Part shown: positions 42,898 through 53,993 of the stretch, in pieces
How positions within the stretch are numbered: the first letter of the stretch is position 1
How the letters are laid out: every line of letters begins with the position of its first letter
Assembly (NCBI GenBank): GCA_949317995.1
Contig: OX439046.1
Span: forward strand, 33,516,002 to 33,580,001
Source: Acholoe squamosa
Taxonomy: Eukaryota > Annelida > Polychaeta > Phyllodocida > Polynoidae
Direction: 5' to 3'
Length of the DNA stretch: 64,000 nucleotides
Made by a program: the position numbers and the translations under genes
Notes under the pieces: model-generated
The model's database searches: none
What the model saw: only the letters and a program-made list of their open reading frames with translations
Told to the model about the DNA's origin: nothing

Positions 42898-43514
42898 GTG
42901 ATAGGGGAGGGGGAGGTGGAGGTGCATTGGGCTACTAAAGGCCTGACTAGCAATGAAATGATGCAGCACAAAGTTGTGCAACAGATTCACACCGCAGCAC
43001 AGAAAGCTCCTAACACAACAAGCAAAATGAGGGGCACATCCATATTAATAAATGGAAAAACCTACAACGAGAAAAACTACAAAGATCTGCCTGAAGAACT
43101 CCAACCTGAGTCAGTATCCACAATTGAAACATGGTCTATTTTCAGGGACACGCCAGCCCATTGAGTAATTTCTATGCTTGTAAAGTGGTAGATGGCCCTA
43201 GAATTGGCAATTATGTTGAACAGCTGTATGCCTGGAGGCTGTGCAAGGCAGCAAATGATGCCGACACACTAGCCAAGGTGAAGAGTGATCCATACATGAT
43301 CAAGGGCATTATAAGGGAAGTCATACGACCCCATGACTGGAACGAGAAAAGGGCGGTTAGGGAACTGACTGAACTTAACTACCTGAAGTACACCCAAAAC
43401 CAATCACTGAAGGACCGCCTACTGAGTTATAAGAGTGTGATATATATAAAATGTACTCGAGAGGAGGCCTGGAGGGGGAGCGGGCCTGTCATTGCGAGAA
43501 ATAGACGACGCTGA
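42898..43514 (+). pseudogene. NADAR-domain protein, copy 2 (full motif, frameshift)
   Basis: Two overlapping plus frames make up the protein. The first (42898-43164) carries GTSILINGKTYNEKNYKDLP and ELQPESVSTIE. The second (43131-43514) carries FQGHASPLSNFYACKV, the N-terminal NADAR motif, then VEQLYAWRLCKAAND, DPYMIKGIIREVIRPHDW and TQNQSLKDRLL. The NADAR fold is an N-glycosidase family (YbiA-like) linked to ADP-ribose and riboflavin-type metabolites. A frame change near 43130 separates the halves, so the gene is broken or needs correction at the RNA level. An unrelated host role cannot be excluded. Confidence 0.75.
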
Positions 43515-44134
43515 GCCACTACCAAGAAAGGGCTACAAGAATTTAATGGGAAATATCCTAGCTACTCTATGGTAGAAGTATGAGAGTGCGTCTAACTAGA
43601 GGTAGATATTAAGCTAATAGATCATGGATATGGGAGCCCTAGGGGTGTATATTAATACCATAGGCAATTGACCCCTGATAACCAGTGCAATTGTCCACAG
43701 CTTGGGTCATAAATGAATGGTTGTTTTGTGGCAAATACACATGCCCATTATCTCAATCTAACAACCATCACCAGCCTTGACCTTATACAAACCTTACTTC
43801 AATCTCTATCCTTATGCCTACCCATGGCCATAAATGCCTTGGTCACCTAGGGGCAGGCTCCCGGGAGCAAATGTCAGAGGGGCATACATAAAAGTAGTAC
43901 CTGTCCCTAAATCATATAGAGCTGGGATGAAGCTGCAATATGTGGACCTTAACCTAAGCATGGTTTCAGGCCTTTCCTCCTTGATTGGCTAAAAAGGTAG
44001 TCATATCAGTAGACACATAATATTACTTCACTGCTGGCCGTATTGCCTTATTGGCCAGGTAGACTTTGCTATTCCATATTGATTACTTGTGTTACTGCAA
44101 GGGGAGGTCACCAGGAGCCAGCTCCCATTTCGCT

Positions 44135-44163
44135 ATACTACTACTACTACTACTACTACTACT
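44135..44163. repeat. (ACT)n microsatellite, short
   Basis: About nine ACT units. Confidence 0.97.
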
Positions 44164-44343
44164 GGGCTTCCCTAGCCCACTTAAAAGGGTCTATTTCTCC
44201 TCTTTTCTGTTTCTCAGAATGTGTGGTGCACATATGCACGGGCACCGACATATTCCTCTGTGAAATTGTGTAATACAGTTCTCGCCATGAATATGACCTT
44301 AGCTGTCGAAATGGCGTTAAACATCTATTACTCACTCACTCAC

Positions 44344-44346
44344 TAT

Positions 44347-44406
<60 letters not shown>

Positions 44407-44417
44407 CACTACTACTC
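44344..44417. repeat. (ACT)n microsatellite, long
   Basis: About 24 ACT units with one interruption (ACC) near the end. Confidence 0.98.
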
Positions 44418-45695
44418 ATACTAGTTAGTGGGCACCCAGTTACATCAGCCAGAGAAGCCTATAGAGTTATTATCCTACTGGACCTATAGGGTTGTTCTTT
44501 GTTTGAGAGGCCTCTAACCTCTTTGTTTGCCTCTTCTTTATGCTTTATTAAAATGGATTTTGTCGTCAAGGCCTTAGAAGACCATCTAATTGACAGGTAT
44601 CATATATGTGGTAAGAATGATGTGTTAAGGATATGGTACATAGATGTCAGCATCTTCACATTTACTGCTGTCTTTCTACATCCTTGCTGTGATGCGTGTA
44701 CTACTTTGATGAATACGCGATGCATGGATAGTGACAGGTTTGCCATAGCTTCGGACAACGAAAGATGAAACTGATGCGAACAAGGCGGTTGATCAAAATG
44801 TTCCGACAGTGTTAATAATAAAGCCAAGAAAATGTCATTTTAAGAAGTATAGTGATAGTGTGAAAAGTGTCTTAGTACCCTGTTATTGTGAAATATGTAG
44901 TTCCCTTCATCTCATAAACACTAGCTCAACTTTAAAATGAACGTCCAGCCAACAAAATCATAATTCTTTAACTGCCATGTTCCCACTACTCTGACACACC
45001 CTCCCTATTGTTCTATTTATAGCATCCAATACCATGGCAACTCCTTGAATTTACAATAGGATTTAGGTAGTAGTCTAAATGTAGTTCCTCTGTTCTTCTC
45101 CTGGCATGGGTAAAAATGGTTCGGTAATTGTTCAATCAGAATATGGAGGAAAGGGCGCCGAGAAAAGGGTGGGATTCTGGCAGATTGGTGGTTGGGAACT
45201 TTGTGTGTGTGCATATTTTTCAGTGGCCATTTGACTAACCAGGAACATTGTGGTTGGCTGTTATCATATGGCTAGTTTTCTAATCGGTAGAAGATTCACC
45301 CATCAACACAAGGAGGACTTAAACATGCAGTTCATATCTAAGGCAAACGCCTGTGGGCACACTTTAGATATAAGGTGATGCCTGGAAAGCTTCAGGATGT
45401 GGGTTACCTCAGAGTTCTTTAGTCATCTATATTTAGACGTAGGGGAGCAATCCCAATGACCACAAGCCTTGCCCCTGTCACATATTCATCGGAAATGCCT
45501 TTGTATGCAATATAACATCTTGCAATTTGTCACACTCTTCTTCTGGACAAGAATATTTCCAAAGCAATATGGGTAACTAATAACGCATTTTATCAAAAAC
45601 GCCTAGCCTCACATAAGATTGCAATCTGTAATGATATCCGTATGTGATCGTTTATTACTGTGGTCTCAGTGGTTTGATATCAGAGGATGTACTTG

Positions 45696-45831
45696 CACTG
45701 AAAACATGGAAGATCCTAAACTAGTCAGCGCAGACCACTTTAGGTCCTCAAGTTGACGATACCTAAAACTACAACTTTAGGACCTAAAGTAGTCACCGCT
45801 GACTAGTTTCATATCTTCCATGTTTTCAGTG
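45696..45831. mobile_element. 136-bp foldback MITE, CACTGAAAACATGG family (copy 1)
   Basis: It has 19-bp perfect inverted ends (CACTGAAAACATGGAAGAT at 45696-45714 and its complement at 45813-45831). Inner inverted pairs AACTAGTCAGCG and ACTTTAGGTCCT make almost the whole element a hairpin. The inner part matches 61013-61265. Confidence 0.95.
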
Positions 45832-46317
45832 TGATCACCAAATATATAATATTCATTATTAAAACTATTATTTTCTCCACATAGCTATTACAGTTTTGCA
45901 ATATCCCATACTTCTGGTTTGCCCACATTAGCTTCAATAGACCACGGAGGGTAATCTCCTAGTCTCTCACCAACCTAGAAAACAAATTATTGGTATTACA
46001 GGTTCGGTCTCAGTCTAAATGTAATTTACCTGTTCCTCCATTGGTGTGGGTAAATATAGCTGCTGAGAGAAGGTGCAATTTGAGGAGACACTTGGTAGTT
46101 GTGGCGTTTTAAGACTTCCTTCAGTAATTGTTCAATCAGAGTGGCTGAGTAGGTGGGATATTTTGGGGTGGCCTGTCGTCTGTTTGTGGAAGGAATCTAA
46201 GTTGCCTATAAGAAGCCGCTGCTATATCTAGCATCTCTGTGGTATTGTTAGCAAGTTGGGGTTCCAGTTTTGGGTGTTTATTATGTTCTCACATGTCTCT
46301 TAGGTCATTTTATTCTA
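45832..46317. other. Non-coding stretch
   Basis: No gene could be supported. An AATTGTTCAATCAGA motif at 46128 also occurs at 45127. Confidence 0.35.
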
Positions 46318-46549
46318 ATAACTTGGATTACGGATCCGCCGCTGGGAATTTTGGCAAATTTTGCTTGCTGAAAAAGCATGTCTTTTTGCCAAAAGTTGAC
46401 TTTGATTGCCCGAAATGTACAATTTTGGGGCATTATGGTTGTTATTTTTTTGCCTCTGGCCGCTGGGAATTTCTGGCCTCAAAATCAAACTTTTTTTTTG
46501 CCTCTGGCCACCGAAAATAACAGCTCAAAAATCCTGTAATCCAAGTTAT
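46318..46549. mobile_element. 232-bp MITE with ATAACTTGGATTAC ends
   Basis: It starts ATAACTTGGATTACGGAT and ends with the inverted form (ATCCTGTAATCCAAGTTAT). Inside, a TTTTTTTGCCTCTGGCC module is repeated twice. It lies just upstream of the LINE fragment. No clear target duplication. Confidence 0.85.
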
Positions 46550-47356
46550 CATAATAACATGGCCTTATTGGTACAGAGTTTGCTGATAATCACAGTTGAT
46601 TCCAGGAAAGAAGATTTCGGATTAGAACTAATTTGTACTTGATGATCTATTAAGACAGTTAAGGAAATTTGTCGATAATAAGCTGTGTCTGACCTTATAC
46701 AAACAAATGGTTCTACCTGTGCTGGAACATGCAAGTTTTCTACATGAAAGTGGTCCAAAATCCAGTGTTGGCCGCTTACAACTTATGTAGAATCATTGCC
46801 TACGGTTATGTCTTCGAATCTTTAATACTCGGGATATATCTACCGTAATCTCCCGCGTATAAGACGCACTGCGCGTATAAGACGCACACCAAACTTAGGA
46901 CATGCATTTTCGCGTATAAGACGCACATTTTAAGGGTGATTTTTGTAAGATTAGTACATTTCTATAGAAAAATTACCCCTCGTATAAGACGCACCCCCAA
47001 CTTGAGATAAAGCTATAAGACTCCCCAGCATTTTGTTTGGCGTAGAGGACGCGTCTTATACGCGGGAGTTTACGGTATATATGATCTCCATGTTAGAACT
47101 TACATGAAAATGCTAAAGGTTAGACGTGATAAGAACTTATTATCTATGATGTATGATGTTTCTTGTGATCCAAACTGTATCAAACTCCCTGCCAGGAACT
47201 TGCGCGGCAATGTTAAAAAACAGTTAAAGGTATCCAGATCTAGGTGTTTGACGTATGATAAGTCACCACTGTACAGGGGGGTGTGTCCTTTGGGACAAAT
47301 TGGATGCAAATACTCAGCAGATAGGCAGTAAGAAAGAATTCATGAACAAAATCTGA
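46550..47356 (+). pseudogene. LINE 3' end (CR1/L2-like), split by a MITE
   Basis: The plus strand encodes the C-terminal part of a non-LTR retrotransposon protein: KLCLTLYKQMVLPVLEHASF, then RLCLRIFNTRDI, and after the inserted MITE LHVRTYMKMLKVRRDKNLLS, ending DANTQQIGSKKEFMNKI before a TGA at 47354-47356 (one frame change near 47270). The RT core is missing, as expected for 5'-truncated LINE copies. It is a different family from the fragment at 6700-8289. Confidence 0.8.
46841..47077. mobile_element. MITE with TACCGTAATCTCCCGCG ends (copy B)
   Basis: A 237-bp element. The left end is TACCGTAATCTCCCGCG and the right end, reversed, TACCGTAAACTCCCGCG. Several CGTATAAGACGCAC motifs lie inside both ends. 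It is inserted at a TA in the LINE frame; with one TA kept, the LINE frame reads through without a stop. Same family as 9517-9811. Confidence 0.93.
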
Positions 47357-49468
47357 ATGTATTTGGTGTATAACCGTCACTTGATAGACTACGCAATTAT
47401 TTTTGAAAGATGTAATATACATGCTGCCTGCGGATAATCGACTTGTGCAAATCATGGTGATACATACAGCCCCTAAGAGGCTTTAGTTATGTCTCTAGTA
47501 ATATCGTAATGATCTACACCCAAAATGATGCCTGCCTGATGTAACTTTGTACAACCTGATTGAGCGCTACACTATTTCTTTCCTGTTGCCGTGTTTTGGC
47601 CGATCTGAAAAACGTACATGTATGATTTCTGCCAATAAACTTGTTAAAACTCAAACTCAACTCTATTTTAAAAATCCTGATTTTTCTTTCTCATATTTCC
47701 AAGACATGCAGTGTTCGTTGGCGGAAGTTGTTTTTCTCACTTTCTCTTGTGACCCCAAGTGAGGCAAAGAGATAAAAGAAAAACAGAAAAAAATAAGAAA
47801 TAGATTGCAATCGTTTTTCACTGTTACAACCACCAATGCCTAAGGTGCATGGCACGTGCATGGCTGAGGAGATTTAGGCTGTAGAGATTGCGTGTGATGT
47901 GGGGGCGGGATTGTGTCAAATTGAAAACCTCTCTTAGCAATCCGGATCCCACCCATTCATCCATGGCACAAGTTGAAATTGATCCTGAGTTTCCCCATCC
48001 TTATTTTCTGTAGCTCTGATCAACAACCAATCAGGATTTACCATTCAGATGTCTTCTCTGATCATTATATCATCTATCTGAGTGTGCACTGAGCCGATGT
48101 CTCACATCCACCCTGCCCCATAGTATGGGGACTAGGGATGACGTGACAATGCCAGGAGCTTCTCCAACCTAAACTGTGTTTGGTATTCTACTCGAACACC
48201 GCCCCGTGTGCACTTATAATATAACATTCCATATTGGTAATACACTGAATAGATGAATGTGCTTGCCTTATTAACCTCTTCATGTCCAACTATGGAATAA
48301 GGTCTGATTTGAAATTTTAGGATTGCCTGTCAACGTCGACACCCTGCAGTGAGTGTAAGTATACAGCTGGATGCAGCAGAGGCCACCGCGCACTCACTTA
48401 GAAATTCTTAATTTTCTCCCTTTTGATATCGATCCTCGAATCTTCTATGCTATACACATCAGATAAGCCAGTGCCCCTATGTAAATAGGCAGAGAGCCAT
48501 GTGAAATCAATAAGTGTCATTACTACTCTCCGTGGTAATGCATCGCATAGGATGCTCTTGCTATGCACATGTATGTGTAGAATATCTAGAGCACGTTTTT
48601 CCCTTTCTATTTGATTTCACATAAATAATGATTGCTACACTTAAATCGTGGAAAGTGATAGGTTTCCCCTCGAGCAACCGCATCTGGATGGTAATTCACA
48701 ATATCAAAGAGAGTCAAAATACACAAAGAGAGAGAAAATTGCAATTTCCACCAAGATTTACTTTCCCTTCAAGTCTAGCCATATTATGCCTGAGAATACT
48801 CCCTTCAAATTCGCTCTTTAAAAAAATGTTGTAACTCATAAAACTTGACTTAGGATGTTAGATTTACTATCTATCTATACCCTTTAGGAAACTTGCCAGA
48901 CAGAATGTTTGCCAGGAGTCAGATCTGGCAAGTATTCATTTTAGAATTGCACCAGATTTTCACACTCAGGATTCTTGCCTAAAAGAATTACTGACTTCAC
49001 CTAAAAATCGAGAATATTCACCAAACTTTCTGAATTAGCTTCCTGACCCATCAATTCAATCACATAATATTATTATGTGCATGTGTGCCCCATTTCCCCG
49101 GATGAGTTATGATGTTATTTGATCACCCTGCATTGAGAAGACACAAAAATCACTTATAGCAGCAAGTACTCCTCATAGTTGAGAGTTAGGAAATGATTCA
49201 TTGGCCATAATACATCTACACGAGTTTTTTCCCCAAAACAGCCAGGAATATACCAGATTATCAAATACATAGAAGTAAGTAGTAAGTAGAAGTAGACCTC
49301 CTGTCTCTAGCTGTGTTCTTGGCTGCCTATCCATTCACTCACAAGGACTTATGAAACCCTTTTGCACTTATGACAAAAACATTTCAAAGTCCGCTGTCTG
49401 AATTGCATGTTAATGTGATGCTAATAGCATATGCAACGGAAGCTCAGAACACAGGTGTGCCTGCTACG
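47357..49468. other. Non-coding stretch
   Basis: About 2.1 kb without a supportable gene. Its start is probably the LINE 3' untranslated region (AATAAACTT near 47634). Confidence 0.4.
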
Positions 49469-50351
49469 TACACTGCTAAAAATAATTTTCTTATCCAAGA
49501 AAATGAACTTGATATTACAAATCTTTTCCAGTTATGAGGAAAATTCTGGTTATATGATTCATCAGTCATCTTGTCTTTAAGAAAAATCAAGTATCAAGTT
49601 TAGAATTTTGAGCTGCCTTCTTGATTTAAGTTTTACAAAGTACAAAATCCATAGCTTAAACTTGGTCCTAAATCATAAGATGTGGTAAAATAAAGTGAAA
49701 ACCGAAGGATACTTATTTGGAATAAATCTTTTGGTATCAGGTCCATTGGTCTGATTGAGTTGATTGAGCAGAATACAAGGCATAAAGGAAGCTACACACC
49801 TTTTGCTTAGATAATATGATTATGTAAGGGTGGGATGTGCCACAGCCTTTCATTAAGTCAAAGACTTTGATTAAAGGTCTTATTCACTTATGAAAATGTG
49901 GCCTCAAGAGCTGCATGTAATCTGATGAACTTCTGTCACTGAGGTAGTCTATACTGATAACCTTCTATTCTATCTAAAGCATTTACATAATAGAGAAAAA
50001 TCATATCCACTTTACAAACAAGAAAATTAATGTTTTTGAAATACTAAAAATGAGAAAATATAACTTATTTTAAGAAAAAGTATGAGTAAGTTTATCTTGA
50101 AATAATCCTCTTATATGAGAATTATTTACTTTCTTTAAGAAATATTCTAGAAAATTGAAATCCCGATTTGAGAATAAATTACTTGATTTAAGAATTTATT
50201 TCTTAAGATTGTATTTCTTAATTCAAATAAGCTGGACATACCAAGATTTCAAGTAAAATTTTGTTACCTGGCGGACAAACTTGTATTAAGTTACTTTTAC
50301 TTAAAATGAGAAATAATTTCTTAAAATAAGAAAGTTATTTTTGGTTGGGTA
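49469..50351. mobile_element. 883-bp A/T-rich TIR element
   Basis: The ends are TACACTGCTAAAAATAATTTTC and, reversed, TACCCAACCAAAAATAACTTTC, flanked by or including TA. The interior is rich in TTAAGAAA/TTTCTTAA motifs, especially 50000-50340. No ORF. Probably a non-autonomous DNA transposon of TA-targeting type. Confidence 0.75.
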
Positions 50352-51344
50352 CCTTCTGTGTCAGGCTTATAAAACAGACATATTAGCAGTTACCTTCTAT
50401 GGAGACTTGATTGCCTCTCTTGTTTTGTAGCTTAAGAGGTCTGATGGTATTGTACATGCCATACTACTATACTGCCGTTGCACCTTTCTTTGTTGGCTGT
50501 CTCTCGACCCGTGTGAAATGTCACAAATTTTACATTCCTCTGCATTCATCTCATGAATTGTTGGTTTTCCTTTATGAATTATTATGCGCAGATCTGTCAC
50601 ACTTTAGGGCAATATAAAAAGCTTCTGAAATAAGAATATCATTTTGACAGAATGATGCCTAACACTGTTGTTATTTGAACTAATCCTACATGTCTTTAAT
50701 AATTGATAAAGGGTCTAATCACAGAGATGGCGTAATTGTTTTAGAAGTAAATTAAGAACAAAATTTTCACATCAATAGAACACTTTTCATTAAATGTGTT
50801 CTCTGTCGTTGCCTGCCCTTTTCTTACAACCTTATTGATGATAAAAATTAATAGACAAAAAGACCCGATGGCAAGAATAAAACACTTCTTTACTGTAAGG
50901 CATATATAAGTACATGTTAAATTTGAAAATTTCATGTGAACAATATATCCATATAGATATGAGGATGTAGAACTACAAATATCCCCCTAATGCTGTTGTA
51001 GTGACTGACATAATTTTCCAGAGAATGAAAGGACTTTAATGCGATTTTAGATATCAAATCATGTATATCGAGTTATGAGGAATTGTTGGGCTGGTGTGCT
51101 GAACCATTTTGTTTATGATTTGTGACAACAGCATTCCCAGAGCAACATACCATCAATATTGAATTCACATTTATCACCAGTCCTTAATGAAAGTAATGAA
51201 TCTCCATCAACGATGGACATGTCTACATTTTCTTGCAAATCTACATTTGCCTCTATCTATTAAAAATATTTTAAGCATAGCGATTCGAATACTACCATTA
51301 TGGCATAGGTTGAACATCTGTAATTAGTTTATGACAATGGCTAG
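50352..51344. other. Non-coding stretch
   Basis: No gene or repeat family could be supported. Short frames at 50397-50617 and 50741-50935 lack domains. Confidence 0.35.
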
Positions 51345-52493
51345 TTAACCCTTATCTTATTACCTGGGGTCCAACTGGATCCCAGGCATCTAATTTCTTG
51401 TATAAGGCATAGAAGTAATGTTCCGATCGTGACCAGATTTTCTCCAATTGTCACAAATATTGTTTTATTTAAAATGCCTGGTTATCACCAGCATATCTCA
51501 AGGATCTTTTATGCTAGAAATGATTATCCTCTGGGGTCCACACAGACCCCAGTCAAATCCAATATAAAAGCATATATACTTTAGCTGCAGTAGACATGGA
51601 CAACGGTCTCTTGCTTTGTATTTTACTTCTATTAGACCACTGCATGATTTTGAACAGCACCAGGCTAATTGTAGGCAATTTTTAGTGTCATTTGTGTTAT
51701 AACTGGTTGTGTTTCTGGTATGTGTAGCTGTAAGCTCTCAATGCATTATGTTGATGTCTTTAGAGAAAGTTTCGTACTCAGACCATTCTATTTTTTGTTT
51801 TGATTTGGACCCCAGGGATGTCAACATGTAGGAAAGACACTTGGTTCTAGGTTCAGAAGAGCATTCTGTAAAGAACAAAAGACTAGATAAGACCATACAC
51901 ATCTGTTTTCCAGCATTGGCCTAAAATTGACCGAAATGTTTAAAACCTAAGTGAAATATGCATCCTACCCATGGGAAATACTTTTACTCAAGTAAGAGTT
52001 GTCAAGATGGAACTTTTGCAAGCTATTTAAAGGATCAGAGCCATCAAAATGTTTTGTTTTGCTGCAGGAATATGGTGGAAAACAGTACTGGGGTCCACAT
52101 GGACCCCACCAGAAAATGGCACATTTTGCTGATTTTTGAAAAAATGACCGAAGGGTTTTCCATGAAATTTGGTAGGCATTTAGATATTTGGGGGTTCTAC
52201 CATATGAAACAGAAAAATCACATTTGGTCACTTTATTTTTTGATTGACACTCTTTTGTCACTTTTGCATTTTTTTCCTCCCATTAATTAGGTGTTAAAAA
52301 GACATATCAAAACTGATGTTAAAAACATGATTTCCACTTGTAAAGATGCTTAATATCGTAATGAATCAACATGCAAAAGATCAAGTTTGCATCTTTAACC
52401 ATCACTGTGTAACAATTTTTCTTAGTCTGGGGTCCGGTTGGACCCCAGGTAGTATCAAACGTGATTTTTTTTACGTAGTATGATAAAGGTTAA
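51345..52493. mobile_element. piggyBac-like non-autonomous element, 1149 bp
   Basis: It begins TTAACCCTTATC and ends GATAAAGGTTAA, so TTAA is the target duplication with CCYTTATC inverted ends. Just inside each end is a palindromic GGGGTCC...GGACCCC-type motif, and two or three further copies lie inside. No intact ORF; the frames at 51958-52290 are not recognisable as transposase. Confidence 0.9.
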
Positions 52494-53387
52494 GATTCAC
52501 GACACAGCACAGCCTATTGCATTATATAAAATTATAGTATCATGTCACATGGATGGATATAGCAGTGATGCCCTGGTATTGTAGGTAATTTACTCCCTTG
52601 GTCCCCATTCCTCTGATGATACTAGACCAAGTCGCTACATTGATATTGAATCCCCCACTCCTACACTCTCACCACAAATAGGCTAAACAGGACCTGTGTA
52701 GCATCAGAATGTCTTCATGGATAGGTGAAGAACGAGGATCGATGTAGAATCGATTACCACTATATATAGTGATCAACAACCAATCTTTGTTGTTACTAGG
52801 ACTAGAAAGATCTGTATTGATATCCCCAGCATAGTAACACCTTATGTATCATGAAATAGTTATTGTGCCATGCAGTATAGCTTCACTGATATAAATCTAT
52901 GTAGCTTCTGTACAGATGTCTATGCGTAGACATTGAAGCAAAAACACATTAGCAAGGCTTTATGTGTACTTGCTCTTAGACACACATCTCACTAATAGAG
53001 TAGAAAAATCTGTTGGGTAGAGATAGATACACTGCATCCATAATAGAACCAGTCAAACAGTCTTAATTGGTGGACACATTGTGCTCTGGGAGAGGCAATG
53101 TCCCTTTTGAGGACGGAAATGTTCCCAAGCCAGGTGCTTAAATTCTTCACCTCCCTAATTGGGACATGAGGGAGACTTCTTTGTGCCCCCCTGTTGGCTT
53201 TCTGAATGGTAAGCTCACCTTACACTGTCGGGGATCTAAATTAAGATGAGCGGAAGGGGAGAGCACTGTTCAGGGATGAACCAAAAAGTTGAGTACTGTG
53301 CAGCAAGTTCCAATGTGCAGGTCTATAGTAATGAGCGTTTGGGAATACCTAAGAGATTTACATGGTAGGTTTAGAATTGCTGCGGGA
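52494..53387. other. Non-coding stretch
   Basis: No gene could be supported. Confidence 0.35.
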
Positions 53388-53900
53388 TTTAGTACCTGAT
53401 TTAGCCACCAGGGGGGGCACTACTATGGGCTAGAATAGGCAAAGTAGGCCTAAAACTGCTAAAGAGTACTTTTTGATGGAGAATTCAATGATTTCGAATA
53501 AAACGTTCTATTTTGGGTGGAAAGGTTCCAAATTTGTAAAAAGAACGTTTTTGGGCCTAAATAGGCACTTTTGTTGATTTCTGTTGCCATGGAAACATAA
53601 TTTTCATTCTAAATACGAAAATTAATGATCCAATTTGAAGGAACATTTCACAGGGTTTACCATGGTGAAAACAGAATGAAAATAACATTTCTAGATCAAA
53701 AGTTATGGGCAAAAGAATCCAAATTTATACTAATTTAGCTAATTAGCATAAATTATGCTAATTGTAGATGTATCTCATGACCAAGTTGGGAACCTAAAAC
53801 TTGAATTGTCGCTCAGAAATGCTGTAGTTTAGCCAAAAATTATCCGATTTACACAATATTTACAGCAAATGAAAGATGAAACTCATTGCTTTCAGGCAAG
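53388..53900. repeat. Dispersed repeat related to the MITE at 6815-7430
   Basis: It contains TTTAGCCACCAGGGGG near 53400 and GTTGCCATGGAAACATA near 53580, in the order found in the reverse complement of 6815-7430. The edges are not clear and the two are much diverged. Confidence 0.6.
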
Positions 53901-53922
53901 GGTAGATGGTATTACAATAATA

Positions 53923-53993
53923 TGTGACACGATCTGCGAAAAGGGGTCTTAGTGCAGGGGGCAATAAGACCCCCTTTCCCAGTACATGTCACA
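53923..53993. mobile_element. 71-bp hairpin element, TGTGACA ends (copy 1)
   Basis: It starts TGTGACACGATCTGCG and ends TGTCACA. The inner stem pairs AAAGGGGTCTTA with TAAGACCCCCTTT. Identical length and layout to 59831-59901. Confidence 0.9.

Larger units (their letters stand above)
39853..43649. repeat. Large duplicated block, copy 2
   Basis: It matches 1-3731 at about 97% by eye, with an overall length difference of about 66 bp from several small indels. On its left it joins the Gypsy-1 pol gene without a break, which shows what lies beyond the left edge of the window. On its right it stops after one palindrome arm. Confidence 0.95.
43650..45695. other. Non-coding stretch with ACT/CTA microsatellites
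   Basis: No gene could be supported. The plus frame at 44499-44768 has no recognisable domain. Microsatellites are listed separately. Confidence 0.4.
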
